DNA of 64,000 bases from Phytoseiulus persimilis. Lineage: Eukaryota > Arthropoda > Arachnida > Mesostigmata > Phytoseiidae. The stretch spans positions 16,740,001-16,804,000 of the forward strand of contig CM075101.1 in the NCBI GenBank assembly GCA_037576195.1, written 5' to 3'. Below, piece after piece: positions 1-13,007 of this stretch. The position numbers were made by a program, and so were the translations under genes. The stretch's first letter is position 1; each line of letters starts with the position of its first letter. The notes beneath the pieces were generated by a model. That model made no database searches. It saw only the letters and a program-made list of their open reading frames with translations, and was not told where the DNA came from.

Positions 1-3000
1 CCGCCCACCACGGGGAAACAGTCGCTCGCGCCCGATCGAGACGCACTACAGGAAAACGTGAATCTTCCAGGTTCAGAGCGGAGAGATTGTTCGGCGCCCA
101 TTGATGAACAAGCCCGTCCCAGCGGAGGAATCAGTAGGATGGTAGCAAGCGCTCGAAGACGCGAGACCCCGCTTGCAAAAACAGACCAGATGCGACCAGA
201 GGCGTTTCGCAAGCTCTCCCGGGATGCTCCAATAGCATCTTCGATTGGATAGCCGTCAGTCATGTATTAGGTCCGGAGCACCCATGTCCGGGGTCCGACA
301 TAATTCGCCCGCGCTAATACCCCACGAGACGTGTGTCCAACGAACGCTTTCGTTGGTTAGGGGGGCATCTTGAGCACGTGACCGTGAGTGGCGGACTCCA
401 TCTTTCTTGGTTTCGAAGCGATGCTGATAACGTCTGGAGGAGTCGCCGCGGAGGAACGCGGAAGCCCGGAGCAGAAGCCAACGATATCCGACAATCCGAT
501 CATTTCAAATTGGAGATGGTGGGTAATGGGATAAGGCTATTCACCTCGTTCAAGGTTATCCGGCGCGCGGATCACTCTCGCAGCATCAACCGAGCACCTC
601 CTGCCGTGGATAGAGAATACTCTGACCGTGGTTCCCTATTCATTCTAACGGTGATTTGATACACTTCGGATTCTATCAACGGAACTGCAGCCTCAAGATG
701 AGGGTCGGGAAAGATACGAGGAAGACCGAACAGACGAGATACGACCCTTAAGCGAGGCAGAGAAGCGGCCCATGTTGCATAATTCAGCGCTGGTTCGTCC
801 TTTCTCTCGTTCTCGCCGGGTGCCTTTTAAGACTTCGCTTTTCCCCGGCAAACTTTTTCCACTCGTTCTCCCACCTTCCGCCGGTCGTCGTCGTCGACGT
901 TGTTAATTGTGTAGATCAAGCGCTCGGCGCACGTTTTTGCTCAGCGCTCCTTCCATTCGGTTAATGCTCTGCTTCGTATTGTGCGGCAACGCTATAAAAA
1001 CCTGTGTTTTTTGGTTCGCTTTTGTTCCCCTTCCTTTTTGAATTCACTCCAATGCCCTCTGAGCTCTGGATTCATTCTCTAACGAATCAGCGCCATGGAA
1101 TCTAGATAGCTCGAATGTCAGTGTCCTTCGCAAGCAGCGGGAGAACGCCGAAATCGCAGCCAATCGCATCGTAGCCCTCCATTCGCAAATCAAGTACTGG
1201 TTAGCCATTATTCCGGATTTCGGGTTTCGCCCGCGCCAAGAGCATCGAGAACCGGTAATATGCTCTTCAAGACGACGTGTCTGGTCGTGGAAACTGAGGA
1301 GCGATCACCGACGCCGAGCCGTCGACTGAGGAGCGCGTTATCGTCGATCGCGGATGCCGGTTGGAAATCCGACTTCTGGGATCGCGACGGGGGAGAAACG
1401 CCTCCCGAGTCGGAAATGAAAGCGAGACTGACGGAACGCCCTTTCGTCCAATCTAGCATCTGGAGAACAAGAGCTTAACACTTCCTCGACGTAGCGGATT
1501 CGATCGTCGCGTTCCAGCAGCTTGATTGTTCCCGGTCAGTGTTTTTCCTCGTGGTCCGTCGGCTCAAAAGTGGCTCCTTCCATCGAAGTCAAAATTTCGG
1601 GCCTCAATGTTTGAACCGGTCCATCGATTCCTGGGCGCTGTCAATCGGACAAACATGCGAGGATCCGAATCAGCAACAGGAGAGAGAAAAATGGAGATCG
1701 CTTCGGAAATTCTACGCTCGGTTTCAGGGCCTCACTTTCCGAGCCGATGCTCCATTTTGCACTCGTGCGAGGCTTCAGGGGAGACACAACTCAAAAGCAC
1801 GCGAGAAAAACAGCGCCACAAAGAGAAATGACAGCGGAGGAAAAGGGATCGACTCGCGAGCACGATCATTAGAAAGCAATGCCGGACAAAAATCGACAAC
1901 GCTCCGTGTTCTCCAAAGTTCATTTATTACTTCGAAGAACCGAAAAAAGATCTCGCTTTGCTTGTGCGCCCGACGCACTTAGTTACGGAAGCTACGGACC
2001 GGCACCGGAGAAGAACAGTTTCCCTACTGGCACCCTCGCTCAGGCCAACCGGGAGCTCGGCGGCAACTTCGAGATGAATGGGCTCGAACTCAAACAAAAT
2101 TAATGGGTCGAAAAAAGGGACTCATGCGGAGTTCAATTCCAGTATTCTGATCTAGCTCCGCTGAGTTCCTTTCTGCTTCGCAACGGGAGTTTTGACGCCT
2201 TTGGAAGAGCTGCCGGGTCCAAGTGGAATCGCCTCAGGTGAAACACTACGCAGACCCTTCGCGGAAGAAACAATTTTGACCGCTCAGATGAACAACAAAA
2301 CAGAACAGCAAAGCGTGATTAGGGAGCGATCAGGAATCGAGCAGTGCTTTCAAAGACTCTTCAGTTGCATTAGGTGATGGCCGCAGGCTGCGCGAGAGCG
2401 CTCCCGTATGAGATTGACCGTTGTCTACTTCTTGTGGCGATGACCGCGTCTGGTTGATCTCAGCGGCGATGCCGGTGGGCGGCTAACAGCAGCCGTGACG
2501 GAGAGCGCTAGAAACATTGAAGCGAGTGGAACGACACGCCTCATAAGCTGCGTCAGACTAATGTCTGTCAATCTGTTTGGTTTTTCATTCGAGCTCCAAG
2601 AAAGCTTCTCGATTATTTAATGGGTTTACCCTCCATGGCTGCCGGTACTACCCTCGACTGCGGGTCGAAGATCCACGGCAGACAAACCAGCGCTCACGAT
2701 GCAGACAACGCAATCTCGCACGTACTTTGTACGGTTCGTCGCAGACCGCGTTGTCCGCTCGGCAAATCCGCCTGGCTTTGCTGACATAGCGCGAGGTCGG
2801 ATAGCACTGGCAAGAGAGTACCCAATGTCAAAGAGTTGAGACAACTCATGCTCCGGGACAAAAAAAAAGTGCCCGCGCGAAACATTCGACATAATCGTTT
2901 CACGTCTTTGTTCCGCGGGACGTCTGCGACTGACTCCGAGTCCCCTGTTGCGTTTCCGCGCGAGAAACTCCCGGAAAAAACCGCATTCACGATTTTCATG

Positions 3001-6000
3001 CGCAAAGTTTCAAGAAGATGTACGATGACTTCATCCTCGTTATCGTCGATGCTTGTCGTTCCCAGACACGCCCGCGCAAACTCACAAGGACAAGGGAGGC
3101 AGACACTGTTTGTCTCTTCCTGGCTCACTCGCTTTGTCTGGTGTGCTCTGTTGTAGTTTGGACTTTGCTGTGTTTAGCTTGTGTGCAGGTGGTGTCCTGA
3201 CATCAGCATACGACGAAGGCCCCTTTGCTAAAGTAAGTGTTGGAAGCAGAGATTCGTTCGCTTGCTCGCACGGCCCGCTTGTTCGGTCGTTGTTCGTCGT
3301 TGATGTTCTCCCTTGTTAAGCATTCCTTGTAGATTATTCGCTGCGCTAAAGGTCTGCCCATTAGGAGGGGTACGGAGGTGCTTATCTGAGAAGCGCCCCT
3401 TCTTGTTTGCGCGGTATGACACGCAACGGCAACGCGCACCCACACACGCACACACGAAAACAAACGGACACACAAACACTGTCTTTCAGAGAACTCAAAC
3501 ACACCCCCCAACTCAAAACCATGAAAGCATGCGCAGAGACCGTGTTGTGTTCCGGCCCATAGACATTCAGATGAAACACTCTCTTGGCGGGAACGAGTTT
3601 ACACGTGAACTTTGTGATGCTGCAGTTTTTCTCCGCCTCTAGAAATTCCCAGGATCGTTCGTGAACGACCCGAGCTTCGTCAATAGTTCAAACGATGGGG
3701 TATCTGATGCTTCTCCTGAGACCGGTCGAGATTGGTAAACCGTTGCATCCATTGCTCGAGAGAAAATCCAGATGCCCTCCAAGGTCACGCTCCGAAATTA
3801 AAATTTTAAACTGCGGAGGCGTTCCGGGAACGGAGACCCGAGCCCGGGATCGGGAACCCGGTCATCCCGCGCATATCGGTGAAATCCCGCTTCTGGAACG
3901 GATCAACAAACTTGGCCCTCTCCCGTCAAGACGGTCGTATTCGCCGACCCCCGTTCAAATTTTCAGAAGAGCTCCCGAAACGCGACAGCAAGCTCCGCTC
4001 GAAACGATCCGTCTCCCGAGCTGTCGGTACCCGAAGCGTTCCCAAGGCAAATGACTCGCAACAAATATGGATCACAGCTCTGGGAATACGCCGGAGGAAA
4101 CATACATTGAGCACTGGAAATAAGTCTGCTCGAGTTCTCACACTGCGACGGGGAAGAAGCAGCCGGGGATCGCGGCGTTCTTCCGGCGTCGTTTGACGTT
4201 GTCTCTGATCGTGAGCAGCATCTCGATCCGGGTGTTTTGGACGGAGACCCAGCGGCTGACGGACGAACACAACAACCAAGAGACCGAGCGAGCAAAAGAC
4301 GGCTCCATTCCACTGAGCGGAGAAATGGCAAGGGTCAGCGAGCGAGGCCCATCGGCTTGCCTCTGCAAAGGTCCCCAGGTGGGTTCATATAAAAACTCCA
4401 TGAGCCTGCCTGCTGGCCATCCTGCGCGCCTGCCCGCTGTCCGTGCGCGTGAGTGTGAGTGCACAAGACAGATAATATTTCGCCGTCCCGCCTTGCCTTG
4501 CTTCCCGCCTTCTCTTGCTACACAGTAAAAGTCAGTAGGGTCTCCAACTAAAAGCAATAAGGTTTCAATACTGCCGGGAAGCCTCGTCTGTGCTGCGACC
4601 GACGGCTTCGTGCAGCTCAAGCTGGAAGCAACTGAGCGACCACTTATGTCCTAGTATTATTACGAGCCGTCTCGCAATCTCTTCTCATATTAGAGACAGT
4701 ACGATTGCTCTTGGCTCTATGCTTCCTCGAGGAGAGGGGAACAACAGAGTCCTGAAAGTTGAATGAAGAGCTGTAAAAATTCGGACGCATCGCCTTCGAC
4801 TGGGGAACTCTCCTCGATTTCAGGGTCTGGGCCTGTGGAATTGGAGGAGTCCAAAATCGACTCCAGTGGCAGCGGCCGTTGCAGAACGCGGCTGATTTTC
4901 GCATATCCGCGAGAAAACCGCTCCGGGGGAGGGGCATTGGTTTTCTTCTCCTCTATTTTTCGTTCCTCCCTCCATCCGAACATTGCGGCGGAGTGATTCG
5001 ATCCCGCGAAATTATGGTCGGCCCAATGATTCCCAACTACCCGGGCCCGTTTCACCGGATCCGCTACCGATCTTCCAGGTTCGCAGTCGGCGGAAACCAA
5101 CCATTCCGGGTCCAAATTAGCTTCCTTGGTTTGATCTGGGTTCAGCGTTGATGCGATCTCGTCTTGAGCCCCGGCAGCTGCTGCTGGCCACGCTCATGGA
5201 CAATAATCCGTCCGGATCTCAGACAGACTTTTGATTTGAGTTCAACTCTTCATCCGTTCGTCGTGATTTTACGTTCCACCAGAAGTATGTGTATCGAGAG
5301 CGACACAAAGCGCCAATTGTCTCGGACAACAACCGAAAGTCAGCGTTCTCGACGCTGTGATGCTGAATCGGGAGCACTGATCACCATGCGATTTTCAAAG
5401 GGAACTCTCAGCCAGGTTAATAGCCACACAGCCGGTCTCTTCGATGCAGTCCACGCGGAAATCTACGCCAGGCCAAGTTATATCTGTTTCTTCCTTTGGC
5501 AAAAGGAAAAGAGAAGGAAAATAAGTGGAAGAACCAATGTCGGTCAAGAGCACATTGTCGAAAGCTCCGCATTGTGTTGCAAGCACAAAGCCCGAATTTG
5601 GGTCGGGGCCCAGAAGAAGTTTTCGGGAGCAATTTCTCTGCTTCAGAATCAGCTGGATGAAACGGAATACTTCGGACGGGAGAAACTCCGCGAACGAGCG
5701 GCAGAAGAGCCGAAACAGCTCTGAATCACCATTGAACTTATATCCGCGCATTGAAGGATGGAAGTGAGAAAAAAGGCGGAGAAAGTTGACGGAGCTGCGC
5801 CCGCGGAGGGAAATTGGAAGTTTCTGACAACGGGGAACATCCCGACTCAAGTACAATGCGTCGGGAGAAAATCCGAACAGGGAGACAAATCCACGAAATT
5901 CAAAGCTGGGAAGCCGCCAAGCAATGCCCAACTCGACGCGAGCTTCAACCAACTTGCTGGAAATCGATGGTGTCTCTGGGCGCTGTTCGCCTCTGACACT

Positions 6001-7171
6001 AAGGGACGGTCTGAGGGGATGCACGAACAACCAGAGCGAAAGAAGGAGGAAAAACAGCGGAAATGGGACGATGCTTCAGGTGATTCTGTGCGTTCTCCAG
6101 AAACAGATATATTTTTCAGATGACTTCTCCCAGAAATCGCCATTAAATAATTTTTCCGAGATCCGAACACAGGAAACGTGAAAAAAGTGGGAGCGAAAAG
6201 GGAGAAACGAGAGAACACTGGAAACAGAATCTCGTAGCGTTCAAAATTGCGGAGAAAGCTACGCAGCTAGCAGAACCGAACGGCGGTTTCTCGTTTGCTT
6301 TTCCGAGTCGGAGCAAAAAGCTCTAATCTGGAAACGTTAGCGGAGTGAGACAAACAAGCGAAACGGATAGAGCGGAATAACTGCGATGAAACACAGGAAC
6401 CGTTAACAGCCGCCGGGAGAAGCCAATCAATTTTTAGTCCGTTCGAAGCCAACCTCTGTTGTTATCAGAGCGCGTCTGTTGGCTGCTGATAAGGACGGCA
6501 GACTGGCGGGCTGTTCGACCTGCGGGCCGGCTGGCCGAATGTGCTAGCTGACTGGTTTGCGTTGTGGTATTTTAGTTTCGGGTTCCGCCCACCCGCTTTC
6601 TGAAAGGCTCGGAACGGTGGCTAGAAATCGAGCGACGCTAGCTAGACCGCCGTCGTACTGTGTTCTGATCGTCAGAGATTTTCCGGTTGAGCCAGCTAAA
6701 AGCCTGCGCCGAAGATCCAAGAGCGGAACGCGGCAGACAGAGAAGGGAAAACTTCCGGTGGATCGTTGAGACCTCATCGTGGTCACTCGCTCATCGTAAT
6801 CGGACTCGGTTGAACTAGGCCCAGGTACGATAAGGCCGTTGCGTCCGACCGCGAGGAACATTCTGTGGCATGAGAACCCTCCCGAGCAACTTCCTCGGAT
6901 CCAACAAGTTTTGATAGTTCGGATGTGTCGGCCAGAGATTTCTATTGAGCAGCGCTCCCATCGGCGAATAGAAATCGTCAGTCTTCACTGGACAGCGAAG
7001 AACGGAATTCCGTGGAGCATGAATGATGGTTCGGGCGACAGCTCGAGTTGTGCCCCGAGGATTATCATGTGAAACGGAACAGGCCTCACTATATGAAAGA
7101 GCTCCATCCCGTAACTTTGAGACTGATGCTCTTGGTCACGAATGCAGGGATCGAGTTCGACACGCTCTGGT
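1..7171. other. Gene-poor stretch, no supportable gene
   Basis: No chain of exons with matching splice sites and phases was found on either strand. The longest open frames (for example 5395-6030 on minus and 5164-5724 on plus) overlap each other and are dominated by Arg, Ser and Phe, as expected of chance frames. TATA-like strings occur at about 991-1000 and 4386-4395 and could mark promoters, but nothing downstream supports a transcript. A CA-rich patch lies at about 3432-3480. Confidence 0.5.
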
Positions 7172-7180
7172 GGTCGAGAG
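7172..7180. repeat. Left 9-bp target-site duplication
   Basis: GGTCGAGAG, identical to 7873-7881, directly abuts the outer edge of the left inverted arm. Confidence 0.7.
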
Positions 7181-7872
7181 CGTGTCAGTCGATTTGAGCG
7201 CGGATCGATTTGAGCGCAGGATTGATTTGAGCGCAGTTGATTTGAGCGAGGTCGATTTCAGCGCAGTTGATTTGAGCGCAGTTGATTTGAGCGAGGTCGA
7301 TTTGAGCGCAACGAATTCACTTGCGCTGCTGTGTGTGTGGAGTATGAGATAAAGGAAGAGGAAAATCCCCAACCTATCCGCCGATTGTAGACTACTCGAC
7401 GAATAGGGAAAGTACGGTTGCTCGGGGGAATATGAAGAGGAGAATTTGGACAACGGCATGAGATACTTCGGTGACGACATTCCCTCGATGAATCAGACAA
7501 AGGAACGTAGCCTTAGCTCGAGAAGGAGAAATATTTTCGATGAGGTTAGGTTAGGTTTGGATTCTCCTCTCCATATTCCCCGAGCAACCGTACTCTCTTT
7601 GTTTGTCGAGTAGTCTGCAACAGGCGGATAGGATAAGAGGGATTTTCCTCTCCCTCTATCTCATACTCCACACTCACAGCAGCGCGAGTGAATTCGTTGC
7701 GCTCAAATCGACCTCGCTCAAATCAACTGCGCTCAAATCGACCTCGCTCAAATCAACTGCGCTCAAATCGACCTCGCTCAAATCAACTGCGCTCAAATCG
7801 ACCTCGCTCAAATCAACTGCGCTCAAATCGATCCTGCGCTCAAATCGATCCGCGCTCAAATCGAGTAGCACC
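7181..7872. mobile_element. Foldback-type transposable element, non-autonomous
   Basis: Two long inverted arms face each other: about 7181-7450 and the reverse complement of about 7559-7872, with roughly 108 bp between them. The outer part of each arm is a tandem array of the word GATTTGAGCG, alternating followed by CAGTT or AGGTC (30-bp double unit). The inner part is a shared single-copy sequence. The right arm carries more repeat units than the left, so the arms differ in length. A perfect 9-bp direct repeat, GGTCGAGAG, abuts both ends (7172-7180 and 7873-7881) and looks like a target-site duplication. Long, internally repetitive inverted arms and a 9-bp duplication are hallmarks of Drosophila FB-type foldback elements. 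No transposase frame is present. The loop contains a short GGTTAGGTTAGG string. Open frames through the arms (Asp-Leu-Ser repeats or their complement) are repeat artefacts. Confidence 0.82.
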
Positions 7873-7881
7873 GGTCGAGAG
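7873..7881. repeat. Right 9-bp target-site duplication
   Basis: GGTCGAGAG, identical to 7172-7180, directly abuts the outer edge of the right inverted arm. Confidence 0.7.
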
Positions 7882-8862
7882 ACCTACACAATTTGGTCCC
7901 TCGATTTCTCTCTCTCTCTCTTCCTGTTTCTGTGCCCGACCTTTGGCGGATTCCAACTCTCCACTGGAGCAGGTCGACGATTGAGACCGGCGCAAATCGG
8001 AGACTCGACGCCGCAATCAGCGATACACCATCGGCCAAGAAGTAGAAAACCTGAAGGCACCAAGGAGAATTACGACCCTTGTACAACCTTACATTGGTAT
8101 ATAGCAGCCCCGGAAAACTTTCAGGATCAGGGTGTTCTCCGAGAGAGGAGAATCCTGACTATTTGTGCGTTGGCTCTAGGCAAGACTGCAAGGTGCACGA
8201 GGAGGCGTTCTCCCCGGAAGCGCAAGAACACTCCCCTATCGCGAGGTTCCCGCTTCCTCATCGCGATCATGAAACAGACGGGAGCGAAACGTACACGCAG
8301 AAAATATGGGATTTTGAGAGCCAGAGCGGATTCGGAGCGATTGAACCCGCAGAAAGGTTCGGTCCACGTCTGCTGTCGAGTCGTCCTAAGCAGATAATAC
8401 GGTCGAAAGCCTACGTTACGCCTGGTGCCATAGAGTAACAAGCAGAGCAGAACGCCCTTCTTCGTACGTCGGACGACGAACGCCGTACACGTAGTGGTAT
8501 AATGACCAGTGGTGGGCAGCGTTTCTACGCATAACCTAGTGCTGGATCATACGACGACGAATCATATTAATATTCAATCCAGGCTCCGGAAAACGCTTCA
8601 CTAGAGCTTGGCGGGGCTTGACGTCGCCCCGAGTAGCACTTAGTAGCCCGGACGGCATGGCTTGACGTTTCCTGGCAGCATAGTGAGCCCAAAGCTCGGA
8701 TATTCCGTCTCTGGGTTTCTGCGACGCGACCCGCCTGCCGATGGGTCACCCGTTGTTCATTTCCTCGAGCCACTTGTGACCGACACAGGCCAAAAATAAT
8801 CCCGAAGCACTTCCACGGCGACCAACATCGAATTAGGACAGGAAGAAAGTTCAGATACTGAC
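7882..8862. other. No feature recognised apart from a TC tract
   Basis: A short (TC)n tract lies at about 7906-7921. A possible exon on minus at about 8569-8675, after a CTGCCAG acceptor, was seen but could not be tied to the exon at 8863-9031 by protein content. Nothing else is supported. Confidence 0.35.
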
Positions 8863-9031
8863 CGTTGTCCGGGTCGCGGTACATCTTCTGCGTCTTGTAG
8901 ACCACCTGTTCCTCGAAGGACATACCTCGGCAGAGTTTCTCGTCGGCGTCATCGAATAACGGAGGAGACACTTCTCTCTTCGTTTGCTTCCCGGCGTCCT
9001 TGCTCGGAGCCTTCGCTCCGAGCTTGATTTT
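8863..9031 (-). CDS. Internal exon of an unrecognised gene
   Basis: This is a 169-bp open segment bounded on the minus strand by an acceptor (GTGTTACAG) at its 5' side and a donor (G|GTCAGT) at its 3' side, reading phase 0 to phase 1. It encodes about 56 residues: a Lys-rich start (KIKLGAKAPSKDAGKQ), then an acidic stretch and a closing segment containing GMSFEEQVVYKT and MYRDPDNG. The DP-x-x-G ending loosely recalls the small DUF5522 family (DP-x-x-G followed by a CC...CRHCPY motif), but the downstream exon with the cysteines was not found, so no function is assigned. Neighbouring exons must lie upstream (above 9.1 kb) and downstream (below 8.8 kb). Confidence 0.45.
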
Positions 9032-12000
9032 CTGTAACACAAATGAGAGCCAAGTTGAAAATATATTCAGCTAGCTAACGAAACAAGAGCGTCTGTTACC
9101 GTCCGCGAGTCTGCCTCGAGATTATCTGTCCGCCCGAGGCGGCACGAGGATGAAACTGGAGCCAGGAGCGAGAACGAAATCGAAGTTTTCTGTACATCTT
9201 CAGAATCGAGTGCAGATTCCCAGTGCCTCCCCTTGGGCGTCGGACGCACTCTTCCAGAATTTAATTGATTCCAGCTAGAGGTTCTTGCAACCAGCATAAT
9301 ATGCCTGGGTCGTCGTTTCGCGCCACTCTTCAACGGCTGCTGCAACTGCTGCTGGCTTAGTTGGTTCCAAGCCACGAACATCGAAGACGATTAATTTCTT
9401 GGAAAGCCCGAGTCTGCGCGACCCACTGTCTGACCGACCCACAGCCAGCGCTTCTGCTCGCCAACCAACCGATTCCCACCTCTGCTACCGTTTCGACCAC
9501 CTTCTCGGAGGGCTTCGGAATGTAGGAGTTTTTCCTGTCTCTTTTCTCCCGGCGTCGAGCACTCGAACGCGCGACTCTCGGGCTCTTCCCTCCCCCTAAA
9601 CCCCCTTGTAACGCACGGAGGAGCTCGGGGGCAGCTGCTTTGAAAGTTGGCTGAGAGCAGCGAATTTTTCCAACGTCGCTGCCATCCCGAAAGCACGCGA
9701 CCGCGACCCAGCCCGCGCTCTTCTGCGAACACATTCTTATTGCAGCAACACTTGCTAAACGCGTTGAGTGCTGTTTACGCAATAGACACACGGGACGGAG
9801 GACCCGAATTCAATGGGTCGCGGAAGATTCGGGAAATCGGGTTTGGCAGCGGCTCCGGAATCTCTCCGCTGCGTCACATTCCTTGGATCGAACATTCGGC
9901 TCATCCGGATTTGAAAGTAGGTGTGCTGCAGTGCCTTCACTGTGAGAGAGAGAGAGAGAGAGAGAAAGAGGGGAACAATCGAAATGGAGGGAACTGGAAA
10001 CAAACATTGACGGAGCGAACGATTCAGGAATAAACCACAACCGGAACAGGACAGGAACAGGAACCGTTGCCAGCTGGCGTTGCAATACCCTTTGTGGCAA
10101 GAGTTTATCGATATGAAACCTGTGCGGCGAATGAATCCAGCAAGCTGCATCCGACCGCTTCGCTTGGCCCTCGCAACGACTCCCGCGGGGAAAACAAGAC
10201 CGAACATTGACGCGTCCTAATGTTCTGAAGAACAGAATATATGTACAGCCGCCGTGAAACGCCGCCACTCCGACTTTGCTCCGACTTCCCACATTGCTCC
10301 GAGAGGAGTCCGACTCACAACATACGGAATGAAAAAGACCCGCGCTCAGTAAGTGGATTAGGAGTCGCGCTGAAATGCATGGATATCATGTCCGGCTGAT
10401 CGTGCGGGCCGTGCATCTGCAGTCAAACAGACTCGGAATGATTGCCCGTGCAGCAGCATCCACGAGCCCACAGTCCGGAGTCGGCACCAAAGCCGCCATC
10501 GGATCGAGTGGGAGTCGGGCGTAACTTCGGCGGAACTTTGAGTGGGAAGCCTGGGGACGGCACGTCAGCAGAGGATCATAAAATCAACTCTCGGGCCGAA
10601 AAGAACCTAATGCTCTGCAGCCAGCTAGCCTGCTCGCAGCAACCGAGAACACTTAGTCGTAGCGTAAATCATGACCGAGATTGCCGAAGAGCGGACTGCG
10701 GGCCGACCAGCTCGTCCACCCGCCCACTCCCCGACCAAGCCGAGATTAAACTAAATTCGCAGAGAATCGTAGATCACTGCGTCGATTCGTTTCGCGCAGG
10801 TGGTCACACGAGCCCTCATTCAAATCTCGAGCGTTGACGACAGTTGCTTTCCTCATGAAGTCGAAACTCAGGCCCGTCTCTGAACCTAAGTTGGGTGGAA
10901 CCGACTCCCAAAAAGGGCGCCGGTCCTGTTGGGCTGGAGCTGTTACCCTTCTCTGGCGTTCGGACATCATTGAGCGGTTCGGGGGCAGTTCACGTCACAC
11001 GTTGGCCGAAAATGGGGTTTCAGATGGACAAAAATATTTGTTTTTAAATTTCTCATCCTCCGTCGGGAGCAGTGATCTCAACCAGAGTCAGCATACATGG
11101 ATGGAGCCCCCAACTTTGAGGGGGAAAGAACTATATTTCCGCAAACTTCCGCAACCAAGTGCCGGTGGAGTTGGAAGCCCGACAGGATGGGCTAAAACCT
11201 GGCACCGATCCCGTGCCTTGCGGATGACGGCAAACATGTTTCCACGGTCCGTCCAGAAAGGCTATTTTCGGAGAAATCTCACCGATTTTTATGGGACTCA
11301 GTCGAATGCCAAAGCGCAATAAGCGGACGGCTGAGTGGCTCGGTGTCTTGTCTCAGAGCTCAAGGGAATCATCAGATCGATACACCTTCGTTCCTTAAGG
11401 TCAATTCCGCTGAACAGGCAAACAACGAAGAGGTGGGTGTCAATTCTGCTCATTCCACGGGGAGCAAGGGAAAAAACGATCCCGAATTCAGAATGAAGGT
11501 GGCTTTAGACTTCTCATAACCTTAGGTCTATTATCCAATTCTCGAACGACCGATTCTCAGTGCCGATCTCCCCAGACTCGGTCGTGGTGCTCAAAGCGAC
11601 AACCGCCAGGGTGCATGGTATGCAAGGTATACGGGATTATGGTGGCACTTTGCAGCATATATATGTGAGCTTCGATTGAAACTCGATGATTGTGGATCGA
11701 GAGCGGGTTCATACGAAGACCCTTTTCTCAGAGACTGTGACCGTTGTCTGCAGAGCTCATCCGCCCCTGGGCAGAAAGGGTCCTCCACAGATGGGGACGC
11801 GTATACCTCAAAAAAAGGTTCTAGAATCAACTGTTGGTGCCACACTTACATCCGGGAAAGCTCTCTCCCTCCCATTGACCTCACTCATGTGCGTTACGCC
11901 ACCGTTTTCACAATAGAATTCTCGATAGGCTGCACCGAGACATCGGAGGTTCGCTATGGTAAACCGTGTCGCAGCGAAGTTCCAGCGATGCGAACCGAAA

Positions 12001-12758
12001 AATTGTGTTAGCAGTCGCCGCAGGCTCGTTGCGACGAGCGCTGTGGGCTGCAGCTTTCGGAACGAGACTTGAAGCACGCTCGAACCGCACCGTGGTTGAC
12101 TCACAAACTGAACGATTGGGTCGGAAAGCGATGGAACAGCGCTATTCTCAAGCCCTGCGCCGTCCCTGAGGCGGGCAGCGATCCTTAATTCCGCGACGAT
12201 ACTTTGTTCTGGAACAATGTGCGCGACCAACACATGGTTGAGCAATCCAACGATTATTCAGAGAGTCTCCACTCATACCTAAGCTAATCTAACCCAACCG
12301 AGGCAGGGAAACTGAGAGCGACCCAGATGATAATCAACAGGAAGCCGATTCCCATTTTCTGGGAGGCTCACTGGCCGTTTTGGGAGAAGTCAAGCATTCT
12401 GGAGAAGCTCGAGGAAACGTTCCGGATGGGGTCTCGTAGCCCTAGCTGGTGATGGAACGTATATTGTGAGGAGTCGAAAGGAGGGATTTTCGCAGAAAAA
12501 TCGACGAGGTGTCTGTCGCGACTCAGCGATGCTCGACAAGTCATGATTCAGGCATAAATGAGCGCATCCGATTTATTTGACCGATTCCCAAACCATTCCG
12601 AATGAGCAGAACATGAAAGTATTTTCGGCTGAAACCAACGTACTTCGCTGGCACCTGACTCGCAGCGAGTCCCTTGCGCGATTCCTGTGAGGAGTTCCGG
12701 CTCTGAATGATGAGGCTCCGCATTCTCAGCGAGAGGCTTCCTCTAAGAACGTTGTACC
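9032..12758. other. Non-coding stretch with a GA microsatellite
   Basis: A (GA)n tract lies at about 9943-9965. Open frames here (9357-9791 minus, 10834-11322 plus, 11808-12245 minus) lack recognisable domains and splice partners, and their composition matches chance frames. No RNA gene was recognised. Confidence 0.4.
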
Positions 12759-13007
12759 CTAGCTCATCTTCACGGTTTTGCCAGTGCAACAGTCGCGGAG
12801 CACTGCCGGAAGTTCCTGCTCCCTGTCAATGTGCCAGCGAAAAGCTGAATTTTGAGCATCGTTAGCTTCACGCGACCGCCGTCGCTGATAAGCGGACAAC
12901 GTCTCCGCAGCCTCGAGAACCTTGCCTGCGTACAGCTCCCAGGAAATATCCAAAGAAGATACTTCGGAGCTAATGATTAAAACGCTGAGATCATATTCCG
13001 AGCGCAT
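12759..13007 (-). CDS. Hypothetical small ORF, 82 codons
   Basis: An ATG at 13007 opens a frame ending in TAG. The product has a hydrophobic strand-like start (DLSVLIISSEVSS), a helical acidic middle and ends in KTVKMS. It is not recognised. It overlaps the end of the upstream frame (12991-13290) by 17 bp in a different frame, so the two could be one gene broken by a frameshift, or chance frames. No splice sites were needed to build it. Confidence 0.25.
   Translation of the reverse strand: MRSEYDLSVLIISSEVSSLDISWELYAGKVLEAAETLSAYQRRRSREANDAQNSAFRWHIDREQELPAVLRDCCTGKTVKMS

Noticed and set aside
5395..6030. 211-codon minus-strand frame
   Set aside because: No start context, domain or splice partner; it overlaps another long frame on plus and has chance-like composition.
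7603..8397. 264-codon plus-strand frame with SLKSTALK repeats
   Set aside because: Its repetitive first half is the right arm of the foldback element; the left arm gives the mirror frame on the opposite strand.
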